Shown: piece after piece, positions 8,531-17,377 of the stretch
How the letters are laid out: each line of letters opens with the position of its first letter
Position numbering within the stretch: the stretch's first letter is position 1
Assembly: GCA_022013615.1 (NCBI GenBank)
Contig: JAKLQB010000309.1
Coordinates: 1-53,147, forward strand
Origin: Desulfobacterales bacterium
Lineage (GTDB): Bacteria > Desulfobacterota > DSM-4660 > Desulfatiglandales > Desulfatiglandaceae
Length of the DNA stretch: 53,147 nucleotides
Reading direction: 5' to 3'
Translations under genes and position numbers: made by a program
Notes under the pieces: model-generated
The model's input: the letters and a program-made list of their open reading frames with translations, nothing else
The model's database searches: none
Told to the model about the DNA's origin: nothing

Positions 8531-9246
8531 TGATAAATGGAAAGTCAGTTTTAGCAATTATCCCAGCCCGTGGTGGGTCAAAAGGGCTACCGGGGAAAAA
8601 CGTAAGGGAATTATGCGGTAAGCCTTTGATCGCTTGGAGTATCGAGCAGGCTTTGGGCTGCGGTATTATTGATAGAGTTGTAGTATCAACAGACGATGAT
8701 CAGATTGCCGATGTTGCAAAAACCTATGGCGCAGAAGTGCCTTTTATACGCCCAGTGGAATTGGCGAGCGATATGGCGTCAATTATAGACGTTATCTTTC
8801 ATACTATAGACTGGTTTGAGAAATACGAAGATTATCAGCCAGCATATATTCTGTTATTACAACCCACATCACCACTCCGAATATCCGAGGACATTGATAA
8901 TGCCATAGAATTGCTGTTTGCGCGAAAAGCTCAAACCATTGTTTCCGTGTGCGAAACAGAACATCACCCATACGGGGCAAATATGCTGCCCGCTGACGGC
9001 AATATGCGGGATTTCCTGAGACCGGAAGTCATCAATAAGAATAGGCAAGAGCTGCCAACATTCTATAGGATAAACGGTGCTATTTATTTGGCGTATCGCG
9101 ATTACTTGAAGACGAGGAAGACGTTCTTTGGCAACGACACCTACGCCTACGTAATGCCAAGAGAACGGTCTATTGATATAGACAGTAAAGTGGACTTCGA
9201 GTTTGCGGAATATTTGCTCAAGGTGCGAAAGGATGAAGTACAATGA
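8527..9246 (+). CDS. legF: CMP-nonulosonate cytidylyltransferase (LegF/NeuA/PtmB type)
   Basis: This 239-residue acylneuraminate cytidylyltransferase activates the nonulosonate with CTP. The CTP-binding P-loop IPARGGSKGLPGKN is at 12-25. STDDDQIA and LLQPTSPLR follow, and SIDIDSKVDFEFAE near the C-terminus holds the metal-binding aspartates. The length is typical. It completes a full nonulosonate pathway apart from the N-acetyltransferase step. It overlaps both neighbours by 4 nt. Confidence 0.9.
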   Translation: MMINGKSVLAIIPARGGSKGLPGKNVRELCGKPLIAWSIEQALGCGIIDRVVVSTDDDQIADVAKTYGAEVPFIRPVELASDMASIIDVIFHTIDWFEKYEDYQPAYILLLQPTSPLRISEDIDNAIELLFARKAQTIVSVCETEHHPYGANMLPADGNMRDFLRPEVINKNRQELPTFYRINGAIYLAYRDYLKTRKTFFGNDTYAYVMPRERSIDIDSKVDFEFAEYLLKVRKDEVQ

Positions 9247-10625
9247 GAATTTTATTGGTAGCCTACGATAATGACTCGTATATTCACTGGTTCCCACAGG
9301 GCATAGCGTATATCGCTGCTGTCCTTCTGAAGGAGGGATACGATGTAGAAATATACAATCAGGATATGCATCACTATCCGGAAAGCCATCTTCAGGAATA
9401 TTTGGACAACAATGCTTTTGATGTCATTGGTCTGAGTTTCATTGCTGGTTATTATCAGTACAGGAAAGCGATCAAAATATCTGAAGCCATAAATAATTCC
9501 AAAAATAGGCCTTTTTTCATCATAGGCGGGCATGGTCCTGCTCCCGAGCCCGATTTCTTTCTGCGTAAAACTAGTGCGGATGCAGTAGTTATTGGTGAGG
9601 GAGAAATAACCATTATAGAGTTGCTGAATGCCTTAAGAAATGGACAGTCCCTGGACAGCAGGGCATTGCGTTTAGAAACAGCAATGGATGTACTGTTAAC
9701 GAGCGTAGACCATTGATCGAAGACATAGATAGCATTCCGTTTCCCGCCTACGAATTATTTCCGATGCAGCATTATAGGCTATTGCGGATGCCGCATTGCG
9801 GCAACGGCGATTTTGCCATGCCCATGCTCTCAGGCAGAGGTTGTACGTTTAAGTGCAACTTTTGCTATCGAATGGACAAGGGTTTTAGACCGCGCAGCAA
9901 CGAAAGTATTATCGAGGAAATCAAGCTTCTAAAGAAAGATTATGGTATCAGCTTCATAGCGTTTGGCGACGAGCTCCTTATGTCGTCTCGTTCGAGGGTC
10001 ATCAATTTATGCGATGATTTTATGAAGCATAAGCTCAACATCAGGTGGGATTGCAATGGAAGACTGAATTATGCCAGCAAGGACGTGCTGAGACTGATGA
10101 GCAAAGCAGGGTGCGTTTTTATCAATTACGGTATTGAGGCAATGGATGATCAGGTACTGAGAAACATGAACAAGGCCTTGACGACAAAACAGATTATCAA
10201 AGGAATTGAGGCCACGCTGGATGCTGGAATAAGTCCCGGTTTCAATATTATTTTTGGAAACATTGGTGACAACAGAGAGACTCTACGAAAAGGGGTGGAG
10301 TTTCTGCTGAAATATGACGATGGTGCGCAGATGCGAACCATTAGGCCTGTTACCCCTTATCCCGGCGCCTCTTTACTATTACGCTATCGAGAAGGGTTTG
10401 CTCAAAGATTGTGAAGACTTCTACGAAAATAAGCATATAAATTCTGATTTGGTATCTATTAATTTTACAGAACTTAGTGAAAATGAGTTTCATCGGTGCC
10501 TGCTTGATGCAAACACAAGGCTAATAACCAATTATTTTGAAAGAAAATTAAACTCGGTAGTCGAACAAGCGGAGAATCTTTACCTTTACAAGGATGCTAG
10601 TTTCAGAGGATTTCGACAATCATAA
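9243..10625 (+). pseudogene. B12-binding radical SAM protein, broken by two frameshifts
   Basis: Three overlapping frames together read as one protein of about 460 residues. Frame one (9243-9716) holds the cobalamin-binding domain, with DVIGLSF, IIGGHGP and VIGEGE. Frame two (9662-10366) continues with GIAFR, DSIPFPAYE and the radical SAM cluster motif CTFKCNFC, and ends at TPYPG. Frame three resumes PLYYYAIEKGLL to the stop at 10625. The breaks fall between 9659 and 9662 (one base short) and near 10367 (two short or one extra). The family usually catalyses methylation or rearrangement on unreactive carbon. As read it would be non-functional unless the breaks are sequencing errors. It starts by ATGA overlap with legF. 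Confidence 0.85.
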
Positions 10626-11779
10626 TTAAAAAGATATATTTCTTTGTATCCTCACCTCTTGACAACAGAGATACAGACAGGTTTGGTCTCGAAATACTCC
10701 AGCGTAATGGTTTTGACGTCGAAGTTTGGGATTTAACTGAGATCCTAAATCCTGATAGATTCAAGTCTTATAAACCTCCCGATAATAGTAATTTTAATAA
10801 ATACCGTTTACTTTCCAGAAAAGAAGAAGCTCTTTTTGAAATAAAGAAGCTACCGACAGGTAGTTTTGTTGCATGTATTTTAGGTTATGAATTTAGAAGC
10901 TATGTTATTTTCAGGGCTTTGTCAAAATATAGGATTCCGTATGGTCTTTACAGTTATAACTATCCATCTTTCGATATTAACAAAAAGAGTATCATAAGAA
11001 GGCTCCTGAATATAACTCCCTCAATACTTGCCACACATCTCTTTAACACTGCCCCATTAAAGTATATCGGCATACGCCCTGCCAGCATTGTGCAGGCATT
11101 GGGTGGGGCGTTTACCGTACCAAAGTTTGCCATTAGCAACGAGACGAAAATATTATGGTCTCATATTTTTGATTACGAAATTTACCTCAGGGTAATGATG
11201 CAATCAATCAAGCAAGATAACAAAATGGGCGTTTTCCTGGACCAGTATTTTCCCTTTCACCCCGATGCCATCACCAGTCCTTTATTTGCAGCAGAAGAGT
11301 ATTATCCACTGTTGTGTCGTTTCTTTGATCATTTAGAAAAGAACTATGGCATCCATATTGTTATTGCAGCACATCCGCGTTCCCGATATGAGACGCAAGA
11401 GAGTTTATATGGAAATAGAACCATTATGAGGGGCCGAACAGCAGAATTGGTTAAAGAATCAGGATTTGTGATTATGCATGACAGTACATCAATCAATTAT
11501 GCCGTTTTATTTAAAAAACCGATGATTTTCATAACGACGGATTTACTTCAAAAAGCCAGAATGGGCTTGACTGAGTTTATGGCATGCTTGTTTGATAAAA
11601 AGGTGCTTAATATCGATCAATCTTATGAAATTGATTTGAATAGAGAACTCATCGTGAACGAGAGATTGTATGAAGAATATTTAAATAAATATATTAAAAA
11701 ATCTGGAACGGATGACACACCGGCATGGCAGGTTTTTGCCGACTGCTTAAAAAAACAGAATGCAATCGGCTGGCAATAA
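10622..11779 (+). CDS. Putative surface-polysaccharide glycosyltransferase-like protein with a lost ATG start
   Basis: A simple ATG/GTG/TTG rule starts this gene at TTG 10919, but the same frame stays open about 99 codons upstream and encodes a typical N-terminus (KKIYFFVSSPLD, RFGLEIL, GFDVEVWDLTE). The codon expected to be the start is ATA at 10622, overlapping the upstream TAA as ATAA. A single G-to-A change from ATGA would explain both. AGAGGA lies 11 nt upstream. The full protein would have about 385 residues. The C-terminal half has AAHPRSRYE and DSTSINYAVLFKKPMIF, like GT-B-fold capsule transferases. The function is not established. A nonulosonate transferase is possible from context. 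Confidence 0.65.
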   Translation: MIKKIYFFVSSPLDNRDTDRFGLEILQRNGFDVEVWDLTEILNPDRFKSYKPPDNSNFNKYRLLSRKEEALFEIKKLPTGSFVACILGYEFRSYVIFRALSKYRIPYGLYSYNYPSFDINKKSIIRRLLNITPSILATHLFNTAPLKYIGIRPASIVQALGGAFTVPKFAISNETKILWSHIFDYEIYLRVMMQSIKQDNKMGVFLDQYFPFHPDAITSPLFAAEEYYPLLCRFFDHLEKNYGIHIVIAAHPRSRYETQESLYGNRTIMRGRTAELVKESGFVIMHDSTSINYAVLFKKPMIFITTDLLQKARMGLTEFMACLFDKKVLNIDQSYEIDLNRELIVNERLYEEYLNKYIKKSGTDDTPAWQVFADCLKKQNAIGWQ

Positions 11780-11785
11780 AATCTC

Positions 11786-13324
11786 GTGGATAAAGACTCT
11801 CTAAAAAAACGTTATTTATTCAAACTTCTCACCAATTTTGTTGGGTTCGTTTTCAACATTATAACGCAGGCCATTATTCCTAGAGGGCTTGGTCCAAAAG
11901 CATACGGGGATTTTGGTTTATTAAGCAGTTTTTTTACGCAGTTTGTTGGCTTTTTGGATATGGGATCATCAACTTGTTTTTACACCAAGCTATCTGGCCG
12001 GCAAAGAGATTTTGTATTGGTACGATTCTATGGCTGTTTTGTAATCATAGTATCAATAATAACCTTGGCCTTCGTTTTTATTGCCCACAGATGGAATCTT
12101 TATCATGTTATCTGGCCTGATCAACGCATACTTTATATTTACCTTGCAGCCATTTGGGGGATATTGATGTGGATCGTCGGGGTACTGACTATGATGGGGG
12201 ATGCCTATGGATTAACCGTTGCCACAGAAAAAGCCCGTATCATCCAGAGGGCATTAGGATTGGTGCTAATCCTTTTACTATTTATTCTTGGGCAAATTCA
12301 CTTAGCGCAATTTTTCGTATATCACTATGTCATTTTGTTTCTTTTGGCCGGGGCGTTTATCTATATATTTGAGAGGAAAGGATATTCTCTTAATGAAGTA
12401 TGGATATTGCCCTCTCGACCACAAATTATAAAATACTTTAAAGAATTTTATCTCTTTAGCCATCCTCTTTTTTTAGTTTCGGTATTTGCATTGGTGACGG
12501 GGATTTTTGACAGATGGATTCTTCAAGTGGCAGGTGGAAGTCTTCAGCAGGGTTTTTATACCCTTTCGTATCAGATAGGCGCCGTATGTTTTTTATTTAC
12601 GGGTGCCATGGTACCGTTGCTTCTCCGTGAATTTGCCATTACTCACGCGAACAATGACATAGGCCAGATGGCAGTTCTTGTTAGACGATATTTTCCCGCT
12701 TTATTTTCTATTTCTGCTTATTTTTCATGTTTTATAGCACTGCAGGCCGATAAGGTTATTTATATATTTGGGGGAGGTCAATATGGGGGAGCGTTGGCCG
12801 CTGTGACGATCATGGCATTTTATCCCATCCATCAAACGTATGGACAATTAACTGCTTCTTTGTTCTTCGCCACAGGTCAAACGGCTTTATATCGGAACAT
12901 TGGGATAATCTTTTTAATATTAGGATTGCCCTTAACCTATTTTCTAATTGCTCCTGTGGATAAACTGGGACTGAATGCCGGAGCTACGGGATTAGCTATT
13001 AAGATGGTCCTGATCAACGTCATTGGTGTTAATGTCCAGTTGTATTTTAATACTAAACAGTTGAACCTTCGTTTTTGGCGCTATCTCGGCCATCAAGTTT
13101 TAAGCATCATTTGCTTATTGGTATTAGCCGTTCTTACTACTTTCGGGACGGATTATCTGCTTACGCTTCGCGCAAGCCTCCTGACCAATTTTCTGGTTGC
13201 AGGACTATGGTATAGCGTCATGGTCATAGGACTCGCTTATTTTCTTCCGGCTGTCTTTGGAATACGCCGTGATGATATCAATATGCTTCAGGCGCGGCTG
13301 AAGGCACATTTTAAATATGTATAA
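11786..13324 (+). CDS. wzx: Wzx-like oligosaccharide flippase (polysaccharide transport family)
   Basis: The 512-residue polytopic membrane protein has about 12-14 hydrophobic segments, beginning with an N-terminal helix after a positively charged start (KKRYLFKLLTNFVGFVFNII). IIPRGLGPKAYGDFGL is the typical Wzx/RfbX N-terminal feature. Such proteins move undecaprenyl-linked oligosaccharides across the inner membrane in the MOP superfamily. The start is GTG at 11786, 6 nt after the previous stop, with no strong Shine-Dalgarno, which suggests coupling. It is the only flippase seen in the window, so the locus likely uses a Wzx/Wzy-type route. Confidence 0.85.
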   Translation: MDKDSLKKRYLFKLLTNFVGFVFNIITQAIIPRGLGPKAYGDFGLLSSFFTQFVGFLDMGSSTCFYTKLSGRQRDFVLVRFYGCFVIIVSIITLAFVFIAHRWNLYHVIWPDQRILYIYLAAIWGILMWIVGVLTMMGDAYGLTVATEKARIIQRALGLVLILLLFILGQIHLAQFFVYHYVILFLLAGAFIYIFERKGYSLNEVWILPSRPQIIKYFKEFYLFSHPLFLVSVFALVTGIFDRWILQVAGGSLQQGFYTLSYQIGAVCFLFTGAMVPLLLREFAITHANNDIGQMAVLVRRYFPALFSISAYFSCFIALQADKVIYIFGGGQYGGALAAVTIMAFYPIHQTYGQLTASLFFATGQTALYRNIGIIFLILGLPLTYFLIAPVDKLGLNAGATGLAIKMVLINVIGVNVQLYFNTKQLNLRFWRYLGHQVLSIICLLVLAVLTTFGTDYLLTLRASLLTNFLVAGLWYSVMVIGLAYFLPAVFGIRRDDINMLQARLKAHFKYV

Positions 13325-13371
13325 TGCTGTTTATGATGTCTTTTATGTAACGGATGCAAAGTTGAGGTCAC

Positions 13372-14250
13372 ATGATTAACGTCAGAATAATAATAAAAAA
13401 AGCATTAACCTTATTTGGCATGGAGCCACGGGTTGTTTATGAAAAAATCGGTATGTGGTCGCTTCGCGCAGCTGTGTCCAATGGATTAAGTGACCTGGTC
13501 GAAAAGCTACGGACAATAGTCCCTGACATTTCCAATCAGGAATCAAGCGAAATAGATCTATTTAATGACTATTGGGAACTAAAACGGCGAGCACTGCAAG
13601 CTTTTCAGTGCTCGTTAATGCTTAAGTTCTTGGATAATGTCAATTCCGCCGAACTGACAGTCGTGGATATTGGCGATTCGGCCGGCACGCATATGTTATA
13701 CCTGAAGGAACTGACTAAAGGTAGATTCAACATTGATACAATCAGTGTCAATCTTGACCCAAGGGCTATAGAAAAAATTAAGGCCCGAGGGCTAAAAGCA
13801 ATTCATTGTCGTGCAGAGGAATTGGACCTGGGGGAACAGTATGTTGATCTGTTTACTTCCTTCCAAATGGTAGAACATCTGCACAATCCCGCAATTTTTT
13901 TTCGTCGCCTGGCAAAGAAGACTAAATCAAATAACATTTTGATAACCGTTCCATATCTGAAAGAAAGCCGGGTAGGGTTACATCATATACGCTACGGAAC
14001 CCAAAAAAATGTCTTTGCAGAGGAGGAACATATTTTTGAGCTGAATCCGCAGGATTGGACACTACTTTTTTTGCACTCTGGGTGGAAGGTTGTATACAGT
14101 GAAATACATTATCAGTATCCACGAAAATGGCCTATTATCAGTCCCATATTGAAGTATTTCTGGAAATACAGCGATTTTGAAGGTTTTTGGGGGGCATTCC
14201 TGGAAAAAGACACTACATTTTCTGATTGTTATCAGGATTGGGAAGATTAG
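13372..14250 (+). CDS. SAM-dependent methyltransferase with a variant motif I
   Basis: This 292-residue protein has a Rossmann-type SAM fold starting near residue 95. Its motif I reads VVDIGDSAGTH (97-107) rather than the usual D-x-G-C-G-x-G. SVNLDPRAI, AEELDLGE and SFQMVEHLHNP follow, as in class I methyltransferases acting on small molecules. A hydrophobic N-terminal helix (about 1-45) and a C-terminal part rich in aromatic residues surround the core. GAGG lies a few nt before the ATG. The substrate is unknown, presumably a sugar of this locus. Confidence 0.65.
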   Translation: MINVRIIIKKALTLFGMEPRVVYEKIGMWSLRAAVSNGLSDLVEKLRTIVPDISNQESSEIDLFNDYWELKRRALQAFQCSLMLKFLDNVNSAELTVVDIGDSAGTHMLYLKELTKGRFNIDTISVNLDPRAIEKIKARGLKAIHCRAEELDLGEQYVDLFTSFQMVEHLHNPAIFFRRLAKKTKSNNILITVPYLKESRVGLHHIRYGTQKNVFAEEEHIFELNPQDWTLLFLHSGWKVVYSEIHYQYPRKWPIISPILKYFWKYSDFEGFWGAFLEKDTTFSDCYQDWED

Positions 14251-14277
14251 AATCTTGCTTGAGTTGGGGGATAATGG

Positions 14278-15057
14278 ATGGCAAATAAGAACATCGCATA
14301 CAAAACAAATCAGATTTCAGAGTATTTTAGCGTTAACAGGCGGAAATGGGATGATTTCTATCCCTCAGAGAAGTGGATATTTGAGCGAATAGCAGGATCT
14401 GAACGCGCTATGGGTCACGTGCTCGATGTGGGGTGTGCGGCAGGGGGGCTCGCTTTGGCCCTGACCGAGCGCTTTTCGGTGGCCCAGTACAGTGGGGTAG
14501 ACATCAATGCTCGGGCCATCGACGTGGCCAAGACAAGAAAGGTGACGTGTTCCGACGGCCCGTGCCAGTTTATGTGCTGTGATATTTTGGAGATGAACAC
14601 CCTCCCAGTGGAAGGCTTTGACAACGTTTTTTCGCTGAGCTGCGCCGACTGGAACGTTCTGACAGAAGATATTATCAACCACTGCTGGAAGTATGTCCGC
14701 AAGGGCGGTAATTTTGTGCTAACGCTCAGGCTTACGTCAGAGCCCTCGCTTCGCGACCTTTCTGAAAGTTTCCAATATATTTATTATGGCGATCTTTTGC
14801 CGGAGAACACATCGGAGATTGAAAGAGCGCCTTACGTGGTGCTTAATGTGAGAGATGCCCTTTCTCTGCTAACCAATTTGCAACCAAGGCCTGTTTGCAT
14901 TACTGTCTATGGCTACTGGGGAACCCCATCTTCTACTGCGAGGACAAGATATGATCGTCTCGTTTTTACAGCTTTGGCAGTAAAGAAAAGCCAAGCCGGA
15001 GCGGAATCCCATGAGATAGCGGGCGAATTTCACTTGCCAGTAGATGTGTTGTTGTGA
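14278..15057 (+). CDS. Class I SAM-dependent methyltransferase
   Basis: This is a 259-residue enzyme. Motif I is VLDVGCAAGGLAL at 48-60, motif II is SGVDINARAI, and the post-I aspartate is in CCDILEMN. SLSCADWNV takes the position of motif IV. The sequence is more GC-rich than the preceding gene, consistent with separate acquisition. It lies 27 nt after the previous methyltransferase, so the two probably sit on one transcript and act on the same glycan. About 130 nt of apparently empty sequence follow before the aminotransferase gene. Confidence 0.78.
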   Translation: MANKNIAYKTNQISEYFSVNRRKWDDFYPSEKWIFERIAGSERAMGHVLDVGCAAGGLALALTERFSVAQYSGVDINARAIDVAKTRKVTCSDGPCQFMCCDILEMNTLPVEGFDNVFSLSCADWNVLTEDIINHCWKYVRKGGNFVLTLRLTSEPSLRDLSESFQYIYYGDLLPENTSEIERAPYVVLNVRDALSLLTNLQPRPVCITVYGYWGTPSSTARTRYDRLVFTALAVKKSQAGAESHEIAGEFHLPVDVLL

Positions 15058-15191
15058 CTCTTTTCCTTAAGGGCTCAAGCCCAAAGTTGAGTTTACTGCA
15101 CTTGCGCCTGAAAATTGGATGTGGATATAGATGGGGTACGTCGTCTTATCTTAGGAACAGGGGCTTTAGTAGCAGGGAGGAGATTTAATAA

Positions 15192-16271
15192 ATGATTACG
15201 CCAAAGGAGTTAATTAAAGGTATTACACGTCTTTCACCAGACAAATCGGAACGCTCAAGTGTGTACCGGTTTGACAGAAATGAGCGGACAACAACATTCA
15301 GCCGTGAAGAGTTTAGAGAAATCCTGTCGACTTTGACACCCTATGATTTCGTGGCTTATGGAGAACTTGAACCGTTTTACGAAGAAACAGCAAAATGGCT
15401 AAATGTTGAGCGTGAAAACATTCTTCTTAGCAGCGGATCAGATACTGGCATTAAGGCAGTGTTTGAAACTTTTGTTGGAACAGGCGATCAGGTGCTTAAT
15501 CTCCTTCCAAACTATGCGATGTTTTCTGTTTACTCCAAGATGTTTGGTGCGTCCGAAGTAAAGAGCTATTATGAAAAAAACTTAACACTGAACGTGGCAG
15601 AGTTTATAGCACAGATTAATGAAAGAACAAAGATCGTAGTCGTGTCAAATCCAGGACACACTGGAACTGTTGTTGACAAGAGAGATTTATTCAGGATCGG
15701 AGAGACTGCGGCAAGACATGGTTCGCTTTTTGTTGTTGACGAGGCGTACCATCACTTTTACCCTGAAACGATGATCGGCTATATTAACCAGCTTCAGAAC
15801 TTGGTCATAGTACGAACCTTTTCAAAGGCCTTTGGCTTGGCTTCTTTGCGGATAGGGTTACTTATCGGATGTGAGGAGCTGATTGGCTATCTTTATCGAG
15901 TGAAACTGGTTCATGAAATTACCGGAGTAGCGGCCAAAATTGGAAAATATATGCTGGGCAATCTGCATATTATGCAGAACTATGTTAATGCCGTGAATCA
16001 AGGCAAGGAAGTACTCTATTATAGGCTTCCAAAAATGGGCTTTGGGGTTTTAAGGAGTGCGGCCAATTTTGTGTTTTTCGAATATCCCGAACAGTTCGAT
16101 GTGTTTTCTTTTATATCTGAATTGAAAAGGCAGAAAATCTATATCAAGGGTCCCTTTACAGAATATCCGTTTGATAGACACCTGAGGATTACTGTGGGGG
16201 ATTCAGCTCAAATGGAATTCTTATGTGATGCGATTGAAGATATTGTTTCCAATAGGAGGCTAAAGGCATGA
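15192..16271 (+). CDS. HisC-like class I/II PLP aminotransferase
   Basis: The 359-residue fold-type I aminotransferase resembles histidinol-phosphate aminotransferase. The PLP lysine is Lys212 in RTFSKAFGLASLRIG, Asp183 is in VVDEAYHHF, and the substrate loop reads SNPGHTG (152-158) instead of the common NPNNPTG. GGGAGGAG gives a strong ribosome binding site. It lies beside two Gfo/Idh oxidoreductases and away from any histidine gene, so a role in making an amino sugar or an amino-alcohol substituent is likelier than histidine synthesis. In Campylobacter capsule loci a HisC-like enzyme (Cj1437 type) makes serinol phosphate. That is a parallel, not proof. Confidence 0.8.
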   Translation: MITPKELIKGITRLSPDKSERSSVYRFDRNERTTTFSREEFREILSTLTPYDFVAYGELEPFYEETAKWLNVERENILLSSGSDTGIKAVFETFVGTGDQVLNLLPNYAMFSVYSKMFGASEVKSYYEKNLTLNVAEFIAQINERTKIVVVSNPGHTGTVVDKRDLFRIGETAARHGSLFVVDEAYHHFYPETMIGYINQLQNLVIVRTFSKAFGLASLRIGLLIGCEELIGYLYRVKLVHEITGVAAKIGKYMLGNLHIMQNYVNAVNQGKEVLYYRLPKMGFGVLRSAANFVFFEYPEQFDVFSFISELKRQKIYIKGPFTEYPFDRHLRITVGDSAQMEFLCDAIEDIVSNRRLKA

Positions 16272-17377
16272 ACTCGAAAAGCTATAAAGTTGCTGTGATC
16301 GGTTGTGGAAGGATTGCAGGGCATCATTGCCGGTCGATTGCTTCAGTAGAAGGCATGGAGATGGCTGCGGTCTGTGACTTGATTGAGGAAAAGTGCAAGG
16401 CTTACAGTATGGAGTTCGATGTTCCTTATTTTGTCAATTACCATGAAATGATGAAAACATTGCCGGAGATTGACATTGTTGCAGTTATTACGCCATCCGG
16501 CATGCATTTTGAACATGGTATGGAAATAATGGAAAAGTACGCCAAGCATATTATTATGGAAAAGCCTACATTCATGCGTCCCAGCCAGCTTGTCAAAGCC
16601 TATAACACGGCAGAAGACTTAGGGATCAATATCTTTCCGGTTTTCCAGAATCGTTATAATAAGGCAGTCCAGCGGGTCAAGAAGGCTATACGAGATGGGG
16701 AAATAGGCGATATCCGGATCATGGGCGTAAGGGTCCGTTGGTGTCGGCCGCAGCGTTATTATGATTTGGCCCCATGGCGGGGCACTTTTTCTCATGATGG
16801 TGGAGTGCTCACCAACCAAGGCATCCATCATGTCGATTTGTTGCGGTATTTAGGTGGTGAAGTGAAGAGAGTAAACGCAACGATGCGCACCTTGGGAGCC
16901 GATATCGAAGTAGAGGATACCGTCGTTGCGACCTTTGCCTACGATGGCGATGCCGTGGGAACTCTGGAGGTCACGACTGCCGCCCGCCCGGATGATTTTG
17001 AGGCTTCACTGTCAATCGTCGGTTCAAGTGGTCTGGCGCAGATTGGTGGTATAGCGGTCAACCAGTTGCAGATTTTTACTCCGGATCCTGCTTTGTGTGA
17101 AAGATGTAGTGAAGATTTTTCAGGATCAGTTTATGGCTTTGGTCATGAAGCAATGTATCGTGATATTCTTGCTTTTTTTCGAAAGGGCATTCTTTATCCG
17201 GTGAGTCGTGAGGATTGTCTTGGTACCATTAGATTGCTGCATGCGTTTTACAGGTCTGATGAGGCAGGTGGTTGGGTCCCTGTGGCAAGCGATCAGGAGT
17301 CGACGCGCCTGGGCCGGCCCGACGATGCACTGGCGAATCTTTACCGAACACCATTATTGACAGGAGAGAAGGCGTGA
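16268..17377 (+). CDS. Gfo/Idh/MocA-family oxidoreductase (first of two)
   Basis: This 369-residue NAD(P)-dependent sugar oxidoreductase has the Rossmann motif VIGCGRIAGHH (10-20) and the conserved EKP at 98-100 (IIMEKPT). GGVLTNQGIHHVDLLRYL near residue 180 carries the substrate-binding His-Asp pair. Four clustered cysteines (CERCSED nearby) in the C-terminal part are unusual. It overlaps the aminotransferase by 4 nt (ATGA), and the next Gfo/Idh gene starts within its stop (GTGA). Oxidation at C3 or C2 of a nucleotide sugar followed by transamination is the expected type of chemistry, but the exact substrate is unknown. Confidence 0.85.
   Translation: MNSKSYKVAVIGCGRIAGHHCRSIASVEGMEMAAVCDLIEEKCKAYSMEFDVPYFVNYHEMMKTLPEIDIVAVITPSGMHFEHGMEIMEKYAKHIIMEKPTFMRPSQLVKAYNTAEDLGINIFPVFQNRYNKAVQRVKKAIRDGEIGDIRIMGVRVRWCRPQRYYDLAPWRGTFSHDGGVLTNQGIHHVDLLRYLGGEVKRVNATMRTLGADIEVEDTVVATFAYDGDAVGTLEVTTAARPDDFEASLSIVGSSGLAQIGGIAVNQLQIFTPDPALCERCSEDFSGSVYGFGHEAMYRDILAFFRKGILYPVSREDCLGTIRLLHAFYRSDEAGGWVPVASDQESTRLGRPDDALANLYRTPLLTGEKA

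Noticed and set aside
17272..17373. Longer start for the second Gfo/Idh protein
   Set aside because: The extra 34 residues lie inside the previous gene and do not match the family; GTG 17374 has AGGAGAG and overlaps the stop.
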